From positions 33,206 through 97,205 of the forward strand of contig CASDSM010000025.1 in NCBI GenBank assembly GCA_949283375.1: a DNA stretch of 64,000 nt. Reading direction: 5' to 3'. The number at the start of each line of letters is the position of its first letter. Within the stretch, counting starts at the first letter, position 1. The stretch is from an uncultured Eubacteriales bacterium. Lineage in GTDB: Bacteria > Bacillota > Clostridia > Oscillospirales > Oscillospiraceae. This document shows, in pieces, positions 50,868-59,843 of the stretch. A program made the translations under genes and the position numbers. The notes under the pieces were generated by a model. It saw only the letters and a program-made list of their open reading frames with translations. It had not been told where the DNA came from and searched no databases.

Positions 50868-52244
50868 TTGGAAGACTCAATCTGGACAATGATACTGTTG
50901 CAGGTCATTCTGATCGCGCTCAACGCCGTCTTTGCCTGCGCGGAGATCGCGGTGCTGTCGGTCAACGAGACCAAGATTTCCCGCATGGCGGAGGAGGGGG
51001 ACAAGCGCGCGGCCCGGCTGGTCCGCCTAGTCGGACAGCCCTCGCGGTTCCTCTCCACCATTCAGGTGGCCATCACCCTCTCCGGCTTCCTGGGCAGCGC
51101 CTTCGCCGCTGACAACTTCTCCGACCCGCTGGTGGACTTTGTCCTCTCGCTCGGCGTGCCCATTCCGCGCGCGGTGCTCAACAGCGTGTCCGTCGTACTC
51201 ATCACCATCATTCTCTCCTATTTTACCCTGGTCTTCGGCGAACTGGTACCCAAGCGGATTGCCATGCGCAAGACAGAGGCGGTTGCTCTCGGCATCTCAG
51301 GCCTGATCGACTTTATCAGCAAGGTCTGCAAGCCGGTTGTCTGGCTGCTCACCGCCTCGGTCAACGGGGTGCTCCGCCTGATCGGCATTGACCCCAACGC
51401 CGAGGAGGAGACCGTGGGCGAAGAGGATATCCGCCTGATGGTGGACGCGAGCAGTGAGCGGGGCAGCATCGACCACGAGGAGAAGGAGTTTATCCAGAAC
51501 GTGTTCGAGTTTGACGACCTGACCGCTGGCGAGATCGCCACCCACCGCACCGAGGTCGACTTTCTCTGGATGGAGGAGACGATGGATGAGTGGGACCGGA
51601 TCATTCACGACAGCCGCCACACCCTCTACCCCGTCTGCGACGACTCTCCGGACAATATCATCGGCATTCTCAACGCCAAGGACTACTTCCGTCTGGACGA
51701 GAAGGACCGCCAGACTGTGATGCGCGAGGCGGTGAGTCCGGCCTACTTTGTCCCCGAGACGGTAAAGGCGGACGTGCTCTTTCGCAATATGAAGCGCACG
51801 CGCAACAAGATGGCGATTGTGCTCGACGAGTACGGCGGCATGAGCGGCCTGGTGACCATCAACGACCTGGTCGAACAGCTGGTCGGCGACCTGGAGGACG
51901 ACGACCCGGGCGAGGACGACGATGTGGAGTCCATCGAGCTGATCGGGGACAACGTCTGGCGCGTGCACGGCAATGTGGAGCTGGATGACCTGGAAGAGGC
52001 CACCGGCCTGGAGATTGAGGACCTGGAATACGACACGATTACCGGGCTGGTCTTTGACCGGCTCGGGCAGGTGCCGCAGGACGGCAGTCAGCTCTCGCTG
52101 GAGACGGCCGGACTGCACATCGACGTGATTAAGATAGAGGACCATCAGGTCAAGCAGGCGGTTGTCCGCCTGCTCCCGCCCGAGCCGAAACCGGAGGAGG
52201 AGACGGAGAAGGACCGGGACAGGGACAAAAAGGAGAAAACCTGA
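50868..52244 (+). CDS. CNNM/CorC/HlyC-family transporter-associated protein with CBS pair
   Basis: About 458 residues from a TTG at 50868 (MEDSIWTMILLQ), preceded by GTGAGG; an in-frame ATG at 50844 adds 8 residues and lacks a Shine-Dalgarno. DUF21 membrane domain with four hydrophobic segments (1-190), including LLQVILIALNAVFACAEIAV and FTLVFGELVPKRIAMRKTEA. CBS pair about 205-330 (HRTEVDFLWMEETMDEWDRI; DEYGGMSGLVTINDLVEQLV). C-terminal CorC_HlyC domain (about 345-430) and a charged tail. The family is linked to Mg/Co export or to ion homeostasis in general. A KtrB/KtrA pair follows after 16 bp, so an ion-handling operon is likely. Confidence 0.92.
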   Translation: MEDSIWTMILLQVILIALNAVFACAEIAVLSVNETKISRMAEEGDKRAARLVRLVGQPSRFLSTIQVAITLSGFLGSAFAADNFSDPLVDFVLSLGVPIPRAVLNSVSVVLITIILSYFTLVFGELVPKRIAMRKTEAVALGISGLIDFISKVCKPVVWLLTASVNGVLRLIGIDPNAEEETVGEEDIRLMVDASSERGSIDHEEKEFIQNVFEFDDLTAGEIATHRTEVDFLWMEETMDEWDRIIHDSRHTLYPVCDDSPDNIIGILNAKDYFRLDEKDRQTVMREAVSPAYFVPETVKADVLFRNMKRTRNKMAIVLDEYGGMSGLVTINDLVEQLVGDLEDDDPGEDDDVESIELIGDNVWRVHGNVELDDLEEATGLEIEDLEYDTITGLVFDRLGQVPQDGSQLSLETAGLHIDVIKIEDHQVKQAVVRLLPPEPKPEEETEKDRDRDKKEKT

Positions 52245-52260
52245 CCATTGAGGTGATATC

Positions 52261-53559
52261 TTGCTTCGATTTTTGAAAAAACTCTCCGCCGCGCGGATCA
52301 TCGCTCTCGGCTTTGCCGCGGTGATTCTGATCGGCTCGCTGCTGCTGATGCTGCCGTGCAGCATCCAGGAGGGCGTGGAGGTGGAGTACATCGACGCGCT
52401 CTATACCTCCACCAGTGCGGTGTGCGTCACCGGCCTGATCGCCATTGACGCGGGAGATACCTTTACCCCGCTGGGGCAGTTTTTCCTGGCTATGCTCATC
52501 CAGGTGGGCGGCCTGGGCGTGACCGCCGTCGGCGCCGGCATCATCCTCGCCGTGGGCCGAAAGGTGAATCTGAAGGGACAGAACCTCGTGCGCGAGGCGA
52601 TGAACCTGGACTCCGGGCGCGGCGTGATCGGCTTTGTCAAGAGCATCTTTGTGACCACGCTGATCTTTGAGCTGACCGGCGCGGCGCTGAGCTTTCTGGT
52701 CTTTGTGCAGGACTATCCGCCGCTGCGCGCGCTCGGCATCAGCCTGTTTCACTCGGTGGCGGCGTTTAACAACTCCGGCTTTGACATCCTGGGCAATTTC
52801 CAGAACCTGATCCCCTACCGGGACGACGTGCTGCTCAACCTGGTCACCTGCGGGCTGATCTTTTTTGGCGGCATCGGTTTTCTGGTCATTCGGGAGCTGT
52901 GGCAAAAGCGCTGCCGCTGGCGCAAGCTGAGCATGCACACCAAGGTGGTGCTCACGGTGAGCGTCACGCTGATCGTGGTCGGCGGGGTGCTCGTCAAGCT
53001 GACGGAGGACGTGACGTGGATGGGCGCGTTTTTCCACAGCGTGTCCGCCCGTACTGCCGGATTTTCTACCTATCCGCTGGGTGAGTTCTCCAACGCGGGC
53101 CTGCTGGTGCTCACGGTGCTGATGTTCATCGGCGCCTCGCCAGGCTCCACCGGCGGCGGCGTGAAGACCAGCACTTTCTTTGTACTGCTGCAGGGCATCA
53201 AGGCGGCGGCGACCAACCGCTCGGAGAAGGCCTTCCACTATGCCATTCCGCGTGAGGCGTTCCGCAAGGCGGCGGTGATCACGCTTCTGGCGGCCGGCGT
53301 GGTGGTGGGCGGCACCTACCTGATGACGGTATTTGAGCCGGAGCTGTCACTGATGCAGATTCTCTTTGAGATCACCAGCGCGTTCGGCACGGTGGGTCTC
53401 TCCACCGGCATCACCCCCGACCTCAGCGTGGGCAGCAAGCTGCTGAGTATCCTCATCATGTACATCGGCCGCCTCGGCCCGCTGACGGTGGCCTCCCTGT
53501 GGTATTTCCAGCGCATTGAGCGTGTGGGCTATCCGGAGGGAAATATCGCGATCGGCTAA
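52261..53559 (+). CDS. ktrB: Potassium uptake membrane subunit KtrB/TrkH family
   Basis: 432 residues from a TTG at 52261 (GAGGTG 5-6 nt upstream). Four M1-P-M2 repeats with filter regions TSTSAVCVTGLIAIDAG, VAAFNNSGFDILGNFQ, SVSARTAGFSTYPLGEFSN and SAFGTVGLSTGITPDLS, and the KtrB-type gating loop SPGSTGGGVKTSTFF. Conserved Gly in each filter fits K+ (or Na+ coupled K+) transport. It is co-transcribed with the RCK subunit gene 38 bp downstream. Confidence 0.94.
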   Translation: MLRFLKKLSAARIIALGFAAVILIGSLLLMLPCSIQEGVEVEYIDALYTSTSAVCVTGLIAIDAGDTFTPLGQFFLAMLIQVGGLGVTAVGAGIILAVGRKVNLKGQNLVREAMNLDSGRGVIGFVKSIFVTTLIFELTGAALSFLVFVQDYPPLRALGISLFHSVAAFNNSGFDILGNFQNLIPYRDDVLLNLVTCGLIFFGGIGFLVIRELWQKRCRWRKLSMHTKVVLTVSVTLIVVGGVLVKLTEDVTWMGAFFHSVSARTAGFSTYPLGEFSNAGLLVLTVLMFIGASPGSTGGGVKTSTFFVLLQGIKAAATNRSEKAFHYAIPREAFRKAAVITLLAAGVVVGGTYLMTVFEPELSLMQILFEITSAFGTVGLSTGITPDLSVGSKLLSILIMYIGRLGPLTVASLWYFQRIERVGYPEGNIAIG

Positions 53560-53597
53560 AACGAGAAAACAGGATACGAATAAGGAGAAAATGACCT

Positions 53598-54272
53598 ATG
53601 TTTGGAAAACGCAAGAGTGAAAAGATGTCCTATGGTATTGTCGGCCTTGGACGGTTTGGCTTTGCGCTGGCGGAGGAACTGGCCCGGGCGGATGTGGAAC
53701 TGCTGGTGATCGACCACGACGAGGAGAAGGTGCAGGAGATGCGCGAGGTGGTGGAGAACGCCGTCCTCGTCCGCTCCCTGGACAAGAAGACCCTCCTGGA
53801 CACCGGCATTCAGAACTGCGATGTGGCCGTCGTCTGCATCGGCGAGCAGATGGACACCTCCATCCTCACCACCCTCCATCTCGTCAGCTTCGGCATCGGC
53901 AAGGTGATCGCCAAGGCCAACAGCGCCGAGCACGGCGAGATTTTGGAGAAGCTGGGCGCGGAGGTGGTCTATCCCGAGCGGGACATGGCCATTCGCCTGG
54001 CCAACCGCCTCGAGAGCGCCAGCGTGCTCGACTTTATCCAGCTCAGCGAGCAGGTGAACATCTCCAAGCTGCGCATCCCCGCCCAGGCGGTGGGCAGGAC
54101 GGTGCTCCAGCTCGACCTGCGCTCCCGCTTCGGGCTGAATATCATCGCCATCGAGAACGGCGGGACGGTGATCGACAGCGTCCGCCCGGACTATGTCTTC
54201 CGCGCCGGAGACGTCCTCTTCCTCTCCGGCGGGAGAGAGGGCCTCAGACGCCTGAACGAGTGGGCGCGATAA
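53598..54272 (+). CDS. ktrA: Potassium uptake regulatory subunit KtrA (RCK domains)
   Basis: 224 residues. RCK_N Rossmann domain: YGIVGLGRFGFALAEELARA with acidic VELLVIDHDEEKVQEM, and later VIAKANSAEHGEILEKLGA. C-terminal RCK_C domain about 140-220 (VNISKLRIPAQAVGRTVLQL). It forms the nucleotide-gated octameric ring under KtrB. The single RCK_N/RCK_C layout is KtrA rather than the doubled TrkA. It ends at the terminator at 54313-54344. Confidence 0.94.
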   Translation: MFGKRKSEKMSYGIVGLGRFGFALAEELARADVELLVIDHDEEKVQEMREVVENAVLVRSLDKKTLLDTGIQNCDVAVVCIGEQMDTSILTTLHLVSFGIGKVIAKANSAEHGEILEKLGAEVVYPERDMAIRLANRLESASVLDFIQLSEQVNISKLRIPAQAVGRTVLQLDLRSRFGLNIIAIENGGTVIDSVRPDYVFRAGDVLFLSGGREGLRRLNEWAR

Positions 54273-54312
54273 CGGGCGGATGCGCTGAACAGGCGGAGTT
54301 TTGCCGCACCTG

Positions 54313-54344
54313 CGCCCCGGGACCGGCTGGTTCCGGGGCGTTTT
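54313..54344 (+). terminator. Terminator of the ktrBA operon
   Basis: CGCCCCGGGACC / GGTTCCGGGGCG stem with one G-U pair and GGCT loop, followed by TTTTGCG. Confidence 0.8.
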
Positions 54345-54407
54345 GCGCGCTCCGGGCGGAGCTTGAAATTTTTATCAGCGGCGAACAGGATTTCGCCGCC
54401 GCTCTTA

Positions 54408-54436
54408 TTGACTTTCCACAAAGAGTGGCATATAAT
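54408..54436 (+). promoter_or_regulatory. Promoter of hppA
   Basis: TTGACT (54408-54413), 17-bp spacer, TATAAT (54431-54436), about 58 bp before the ATG. Confidence 0.85.
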
Positions 54437-54493
54437 CGATTTTGATTCGGGTTTTATTTCCTCTGCTGAGATCAGAGAAAGGAGAGAACGATT

Positions 54494-56581
54494 ATGAACC
54501 TGTTACCCACCGTCTACGGCCTGTCCTTCCTGGCCGTGGCCATCGCGTTTGCCTTTGCGGTGTACCTGCACCTGTGGGTCAAGCGGCAGAGGACGGAGAA
54601 CAAGCGCATTATGGAGGTCTCCCAGCTCATCCATGAGGGCGCGAACACCTTCATGCGCAAGGAGTACCGCATCCTCGCCCTCTTTGCCGGCGTGGCGGCG
54701 GTGATCATCTTCCTGCTGCTGCCCTCCCCCATCTGGAACGGCAACATCGTGGAGAATCTCTCCATGGCGCTGGCCTACATCTGCGGCACCGTCCTGTCCG
54801 CCGTGGCCGGTAAGATCGGCATCCTGGTCGCGACGTCCGCCAACTCCCGCGCGGCGGAGGCGGCGTCCCGCAGCCTGAAGGAGGCCTTCCTGGTCGGCTT
54901 CCGCGGCGGCTCCGTCATGGGCCTGGCCGTGGTCGGCTTCAGCCTGCTCGGCGTCATGGGCGTGCTGATGATCACCGGGGACGCCACCATCCTGCTCGGC
55001 TTCTCCTTCGGCGCGAGCTCCCTCGCCCTCTTCGCCAAGGCCGGCGGCGGCATCTTCACCAAGACCGCCGACGTGGCCGCCGACCTGACCGGTAAGGTGG
55101 AGCTGGGCATCCCCGAGGACGACCCCCGCAACCCCGCCGTCATCGCCGACAACGTGGGCGATAACGTGGGCGACGTGGCCGGCATGGGCGCGGACCTCTT
55201 TGACTCCAACGTGGCCGCGATGGCCTCCGCTCTCGTCATGGCCCAGGCGCTGGACGCCGGCGTGGCCGGCGCGAACACCGCGATGGTGTTCTGCTACGCC
55301 GCCCTCGGCCTGATCGCCTCCATCATCGGCATCGCCTTTGCCAAGGTGGGCAAGGACGGCAACCCCACCGGCGCGCTCAACTTCTCCACCTACAGCACCA
55401 CGGCGATCTTCCTGGTGCTCACCGCCATCGCCACCGCCCTGATCGACGGCTTTGAGTGGCGCATCTGGGGCGCCTCGGCGGTCGGCCTGATCGTGGGCGT
55501 CGTCATCGGTATCACTACCGACTACTTCACCGACGACACCCGTCCCATCGTCCGCCGCGTGGCCAACGCCTCCCGCTCCGGCTCGGCGTTCACCGTGCTC
55601 TCCGGCGTGTCCTACGGCTTCATCTCCTGCATGCCCGCCATGGTGGGTATCGCCGTCTCCGCCCTAGTGGCCTATCAGCTCTGCGCCCCGATGGGCAGTG
55701 ACTACGCCCTCTTCGGCATCGCCATGGCCGCCGTCGGCATGCTCTCCATCGTCGGCATGATCATCAGCAACGACGCCTACGGCCCCATCGTGGACAACGC
55801 CCGCGGCCTGGCGGAGATGGGCGGCCTCGGCGAGGAGACCATCCGCATCGCCGATGAGCTCGACAGCGCCGGCAACACCGTCAAGGCGGTGACCAAGGGC
55901 TTCTCCATCGGCGCGGCCGGCCTGACCGTCATCTCCCTGCTGGGCGCCTACCTCTCCGAGGTGAACGAGACCCTCGCCGGTCTCGGCCGCGAGCTGCTCA
56001 CCGGCTTTGACATCATGAACCCCCTCGTCTTCTTCGGCGTGCTCATCGGCGCGGCGATCCCGGCTGTCTTCTCCGCCATGCTGATGCTCGGCGTGGATAA
56101 GAACGCCCAGCGCATGGTCCGCGAGATCCGCCGCCAGTTCCGCCGTATCCCCGGCCTGCGCGAGGGCAGGGAGGGCGTCAAGCCGGACTATGACACCTGC
56201 ATCGACATCGCCACCGAGGGCGCGCTGAAAGAGCTGATCCCTGCCGGCGGCATGACCATCCTCGCCACCGTGATTGTCGGCTTTATCGGCGGCCCCGAGG
56301 CGATCGGCGGCTTCCTGCTGGGCAACATCGTCAGCGGCCTGCTGCTGGCCCTGTTCATGTCCAACGCTGGCGGCCTGTGGGATAACTCCAAGAAGTACAT
56401 CGAGGCCGGCCACTGCGGCGGCAAGGGCTCCAAGGCCCACAAGGCGGCCGTCACCGGCGACACCGTCGGCGACCCGTTCAAGGATACCGCCGGCCCCTCC
56501 ATCAACACCCAGATCACCGTGGTGAGCCTGGTGGCCTCCCTGATGAGCTCCCTGTTCGTCGCCTTCTCCCTGTTCGGATAA
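54494..56581 (+). CDS. hppA: Membrane-bound ion-translocating pyrophosphatase
   Basis: 695 residues, about 16 membrane spans. PPi/Mg-binding loops: DVAADLTGKVELGIPEDDPR with NPAVIADNVGDNVGDVAGMG, NDAYGPIVDNARGLAEMGG, and GDTVGDPFKDTAGPSINTQI. At the position that sets K+ dependence the protein has Lys464 (SAGNTVKAVTKG) rather than Ala, so it should belong to the K+-independent, H+-pumping class. It turns PPi hydrolysis into an ion gradient. It is monocistronic, with AAAGGAGAG before the ATG and its own promoter and terminator. Confidence 0.96.
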   Translation: MNLLPTVYGLSFLAVAIAFAFAVYLHLWVKRQRTENKRIMEVSQLIHEGANTFMRKEYRILALFAGVAAVIIFLLLPSPIWNGNIVENLSMALAYICGTVLSAVAGKIGILVATSANSRAAEAASRSLKEAFLVGFRGGSVMGLAVVGFSLLGVMGVLMITGDATILLGFSFGASSLALFAKAGGGIFTKTADVAADLTGKVELGIPEDDPRNPAVIADNVGDNVGDVAGMGADLFDSNVAAMASALVMAQALDAGVAGANTAMVFCYAALGLIASIIGIAFAKVGKDGNPTGALNFSTYSTTAIFLVLTAIATALIDGFEWRIWGASAVGLIVGVVIGITTDYFTDDTRPIVRRVANASRSGSAFTVLSGVSYGFISCMPAMVGIAVSALVAYQLCAPMGSDYALFGIAMAAVGMLSIVGMIISNDAYGPIVDNARGLAEMGGLGEETIRIADELDSAGNTVKAVTKGFSIGAAGLTVISLLGAYLSEVNETLAGLGRELLTGFDIMNPLVFFGVLIGAAIPAVFSAMLMLGVDKNAQRMVREIRRQFRRIPGLREGREGVKPDYDTCIDIATEGALKELIPAGGMTILATVIVGFIGGPEAIGGFLLGNIVSGLLLALFMSNAGGLWDNSKKYIEAGHCGGKGSKAHKAAVTGDTVGDPFKDTAGPSINTQITVVSLVASLMSSLFVAFSLFG

Positions 56582-56617
56582 GTGCGCGGGCGGCCCCCCA
56601 CATTATAATAAGGTGAG

Positions 56618-56651
56618 ATGCGCCCCGGAGCAGAACCGCTCCGGGGCGCAT
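56618..56651 (+). terminator. Terminator of hppA
   Basis: ATGCGCCCCGGAGC / GCTCCGGGGCGCAT perfect 14-bp stem with a 6-nt loop, followed by TTGCTG (short U stretch). Confidence 0.75.
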
Positions 56652-56727
56652 TGCTGCCCGTGGGCGGGTTTCCGGATACGCCGTGATGTGTCGGATGACG
56701 GGCGGGCGCACCACCGATTTTAATTCG

Positions 56728-56800
56728 TAGGGAACGGTCTTGACCGTTCCGCCTGATACCCTGCGCAGCCCCGCAGGGCGGTCTTGACCGCACCGCAAAT
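56728..56800. repeat. GGAACGGTC-family repeats between hppA and spoIIE
   Basis: GGGAACGGTCTTGACCGTTC (56728-56752 with flanks) is a perfect copy; a shorter relative GCGGTCTTGACCGC lies near 56778-56793. No gene is seen in 56655-56948. Confidence 0.7.
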
Positions 56801-56948
56801 TCCTCGCAGACCATCGAACGGAAAAAACGAAGGCGCCCCCGTATACCGGCGGGAACGGTGTCCAACAGACAGATGAAACCGGGGAAAACTGCGGAAGATT
56901 CCCTGAATACCGGCCCATTTCCCGACCGCTTTCTTGACGGGGAGAGGC

Positions 56949-56954
56949 TATAAT
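56949..56954 (+). promoter_or_regulatory. -10 box upstream of spoIIE
   Basis: TATAAT 34 bp before the ATG. A TTGACG lies only 9 bp upstream of it, so no normal -35 is present; that would fit an activator-dependent (for example Spo0A-controlled) promoter, but no clear 0A box was found. Confidence 0.45.
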
Positions 56955-56988
56955 CCCTCTCAGGAAACGCGATAAGGGGGATCTACCG

Positions 56989-59397
56989 ATGACAACGCTG
57001 GAACGGATGGACGGGCTTTGGCGCGGCGTGCGCGCCGCGGCACAGGCGCGCGGGGAGGCTCTGCTGCGCCGGCCGGAGACGGGCGTGGCGGCGGAGTGCC
57101 TGCTGCGCCTGGCGGGGGGATGGCTGCTGACGGCGGCGGTGGTGGGGGAAACCGCCTCCCCCCTCGCCCTCGGATTTGTGGCCGCCTCCGGGGCGGGGCC
57201 TGCGGGCTTCTGCGCCCTGGTGGGGGCGGCGATGGGCTACCTCGCCCACCTCGGGCTGAGCAGCGCCCTGCGCTATCTCGCCGCCGGGATCCTGGTCTAT
57301 GCCGCCGCCTTTGCCTGCTGGGACCTTGCCATCGGGCGCACCGCCTGGTTTCTGCCGGTCTGGGCGGGGGCGGCGGGCGCGCTCACCGGCGTGCTGTACT
57401 TATCCGAGGGGGGCTTCTCCTGGCCAGACGGGCTGCGCCTTCTGGCGGAGGGGGTGGCTGTGACCCTCGCCGCCCGGCTCTACCGACTGGCCCTCGCCCC
57501 CTGGCTGGAGCCGGGGCGGAGCGGGGCGCACGCAGAGGCCGCCCTCCTCTTCGCCGCGGCGACGCTGGCTGCCGCCCTCGGCCCCACAGACCTCCCGGGA
57601 GGGCTCTCCGCCGGGGCGGTGCTGGCGGGGATCGCGGTGCTGGTCCTGGTGTGCCGGTCGGGAGAGCGGGCGGTGTGGGGGGCCGCCGTCTTCGGCCTGG
57701 CCCTCGACCTCTGCCGGGGGACGGCGGGGCTCTACACCGCCTCCCTTACTCTGGGCGGGATGCTCGCCTGCCTCGGCAGGGCGCGCGGACGGCTGGCCTC
57801 TGCCGCAGGTCTCGCGGCGGGCGGTGCGGCGGCGGCTCTCTGGGCGGGCGCGCTGGGGACGGAGCAGGAGGCCCTCGCCCTCGCCGCCCTGCGCATCGCC
57901 CCGGAGACGGCGGCGGCTGCCATCCTCTCCCTCGCCCTGCCGCCCAGGCTGCTCTCCGCCCGTGCGCGCGACCGGCCCGCCCTGCGCGAGATGGACCCGC
58001 CTCCCCCCTTCCCCGACCTGCCGCTGCGCAGCAAGCGGCAGATGCAGGACCAGCTCAACCGCCAGGCGGAGGCTGTGCAGAAGCTCTATGAGGACATGCG
58101 CCGCGGCCTGAAGGAGGAGCCGGCGCGCGAGGAGCGGCTGGAGCAGATCTTTGACCGGGCGGCGGAGCAGGTCTGTGAGGACTGCCCGCGCAGCGGCGTC
58201 TGCTGGCGGCAGGACTGTCACGATACCTACGCCGCCTTTCACCAGATCCTCGCCGCCACCCAGCGGCGGGGCTATGGTCGGACGCGGGACGCGCCGGAGC
58301 GGTTCCTCTCCCGGTGCCCGCGCGCAGCCGAGCTGGTGGCGGCGGCGAATGCGCAGTACGCCTCCCTCCTGCACCGCCGCCAGCTGGACGCCCGCCTGCG
58401 CGAGAGCCGCCGGACGGTCTGGCGGCAGTATGCCCAGCTCTCCCAGCTGCTGCGACAGGCGGCGCAGGACCTGGAAAACGACCTCACCCCCGACCCGGAG
58501 CAGGCCACGCCGGTGGTCCGCTTTCTCCGGCGGCACGGCATCCAGGCGGCGGTCCGTCTGGGCAGGGACCGGCGGGGGCGGCTCGTCCTCCAGCTGGCGG
58601 GGGACGGCCTCGATGCGCTGCGGGAGGGGCCCCTGTATGACAGCCTCTGCCGGAACATGGGCCTGCGCCTCTCCCCCGGGCCGCTGGAGCGCGACCGGGC
58701 GTCGGGACAGCGCCTCACCCTGACGGAGGAGGACCGCTATCAGGTGGTGGCGGGGGTGGCCGCCCTCTCGCGGGAGGGACAGACCGTCTCGGGCGACGGC
58801 GGGAGCTGGTTTCGCGACCGGGAGGGGGTGCTCTGGGTGGTGCTCTGCGACGGGATGGGGAGCGGCCCGGGTGCGGCGCGGCAGAGCCGCCTCGCCCTGC
58901 GCCTGCTGGAGGACTTCCTCAAGGCGGGCATCGGGCCGGAGCTCTCCCTCGACGCCCTGGCCGGCGCCCTCGCCCTGCGCGGGGAGAGCGAGCTCGGCTT
59001 TACCACCATCGACCTGCTCGGGCTGGACCTCTTCTCCGGTCAGGGCACGAGCTATAAGCTGGGGGCCGCGCCCACTTATCTGCGGCAGAGGGGACGGGTG
59101 AAGAAGCTCTCCGGCAGCGCCCTGCCGGCGGGGCTGGACCTCGGGCAGAAGAGCGGGCCGGATGTCCGGCCGTTCCAGCTCGGCCGGGAGGACCTCGCGG
59201 TGATGGTGAGCGACGGGGTCTCCGACGGCGAGGGGGACGACTGGCTCTGGCAGTCCATCCGGGATTTCCGGGGCAAGAGCCCGAAGGAGCTGGCCGTGCA
59301 GATCCTCGAGCGGAGCGTATCCGGCAGGGACGACCGGACGGTGATCGTCCTCCAGCTCCGCGAGAGGGATAAAACCCGCCCCGCCGGGCCATACTGA
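56989..59397 (+). CDS. spoIIE: Stage II sporulation protein E (SpoIIE phosphatase)
   Basis: 802 residues. Residues about 40-330 contain around ten hydrophobic spans. A central cytoplasmic region follows with four Cys in CEDCPRSGVCWRQDC (about 395-409). The C-terminal PP2C domain (about 585-795) has LCDGMGSGPGAARQSRLALR, GFTTIDLLGLDLFSGQ, MVSDGVSDGEGDDWLW and DDRTVIVLQL metal motifs. SpoIIE dephosphorylates SpoIIAA to free sigma-F in the forespore and also joins the polar septum. The order of parts and size match the family. It is followed by a small unknown gene and a germination operon. Confidence 0.94.
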   Translation: MTTLERMDGLWRGVRAAAQARGEALLRRPETGVAAECLLRLAGGWLLTAAVVGETASPLALGFVAASGAGPAGFCALVGAAMGYLAHLGLSSALRYLAAGILVYAAAFACWDLAIGRTAWFLPVWAGAAGALTGVLYLSEGGFSWPDGLRLLAEGVAVTLAARLYRLALAPWLEPGRSGAHAEAALLFAAATLAAALGPTDLPGGLSAGAVLAGIAVLVLVCRSGERAVWGAAVFGLALDLCRGTAGLYTASLTLGGMLACLGRARGRLASAAGLAAGGAAAALWAGALGTEQEALALAALRIAPETAAAAILSLALPPRLLSARARDRPALREMDPPPPFPDLPLRSKRQMQDQLNRQAEAVQKLYEDMRRGLKEEPAREERLEQIFDRAAEQVCEDCPRSGVCWRQDCHDTYAAFHQILAATQRRGYGRTRDAPERFLSRCPRAAELVAAANAQYASLLHRRQLDARLRESRRTVWRQYAQLSQLLRQAAQDLENDLTPDPEQATPVVRFLRRHGIQAAVRLGRDRRGRLVLQLAGDGLDALREGPLYDSLCRNMGLRLSPGPLERDRASGQRLTLTEEDRYQVVAGVAALSREGQTVSGDGGSWFRDREGVLWVVLCDGMGSGPGAARQSRLALRLLEDFLKAGIGPELSLDALAGALALRGESELGFTTIDLLGLDLFSGQGTSYKLGAAPTYLRQRGRVKKLSGSALPAGLDLGQKSGPDVRPFQLGREDLAVMVSDGVSDGEGDDWLWQSIRDFRGKSPKELAVQILERSVSGRDDRTVIVLQLRERDKTRPAGPY

Positions 59398-59426
59398 CGC
59401 CAGAATACTGGAAAGGTGTGGCAGTG

Positions 59427-59708
59427 ATGGTAAAAGGGATCACCCGGCGGGTCATTGTGGTGCGCTCACCCGACCCGCAGTATTTTGAGCAGGCGATCTT
59501 TCTCCTCCGGGAGGGGACGGCGGAGGACGGCGTCTCCGCCCAGCAGGTCCTCCAGCAGGCGGGAGAGGTGGCCAGACGCTATCTGAAGCGCAGCGCTCCG
59601 GCGGCCCGGCGGTTTGCCTGGCTGCGGCGGCGGGAGTGCTGGCTCGGCTTTCTGGCCGGAATGGGGGTGATGGCGGCGGTCTGTCTGACCGTGTGGTCAG
59701 TGCTGTGA
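59427..59708 (+). CDS. Small protein with C-terminal membrane anchor, unknown
   Basis: 93 residues from the ATG at 59427 (AAAGGTG 8 nt upstream; an in-frame GTG at 59418 is less likely). MVKGITRRVIVVRSPDPQYF with EQAIFLLREG looks like a conserved block found in spore-forming Clostridia next to sporulation genes, as far as I recall; then a helical region and a C-terminal hydrophobic segment (LGFLAGMGVMAAVCLTVWSV). It lies 29 bp after spoIIE, so it is probably co-transcribed. A role in sporulation is possible but not shown. Confidence 0.75.
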   Translation: MVKGITRRVIVVRSPDPQYFEQAIFLLREGTAEDGVSAQQVLQQAGEVARRYLKRSAPAARRFAWLRRRECWLGFLAGMGVMAAVCLTVWSVL

Positions 59709-59719
59709 GCATTCGGAAT

Positions 59720-59754
59720 GGGGAGATGGGACTGCCGCGGGCGCCCATCTCCCC
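59720..59754 (+). terminator. Possible terminator hairpin after the spoIIE unit
   Basis: GGGGAGATGGG / CCCATCTCCCC, 11-bp perfect stem with a 13-nt loop, just past the small gene. It is followed by TTCGCGCG, so the U-run is poor. Confidence 0.4.
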
Positions 59755-59780
59755 TTCGCGCGAAAAAACGCCGCCGCGCG

Positions 59781-59809
59781 GTATTTTTTTCGCCCGGCGG
59801 GACATACTA
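59781..59809 (+). promoter_or_regulatory. Sigma-G-type promoter of the gerA operon
   Basis: CATACTA (59803-59809) is a perfect match to the sigma-G -10 (CATnMTA) and GTATT (59781-59785) matches four of five positions of the -35 (GHATR), spaced by 17 bp, 34 bp before the gerAA ATG. No sigma-A promoter is seen here, which fits forespore-specific expression of germinant receptors. Confidence 0.65.
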
Positions 59810-59843
59810 TCCGGAGAAATCCTGAGAAGGGAGGGGCGGAGAG

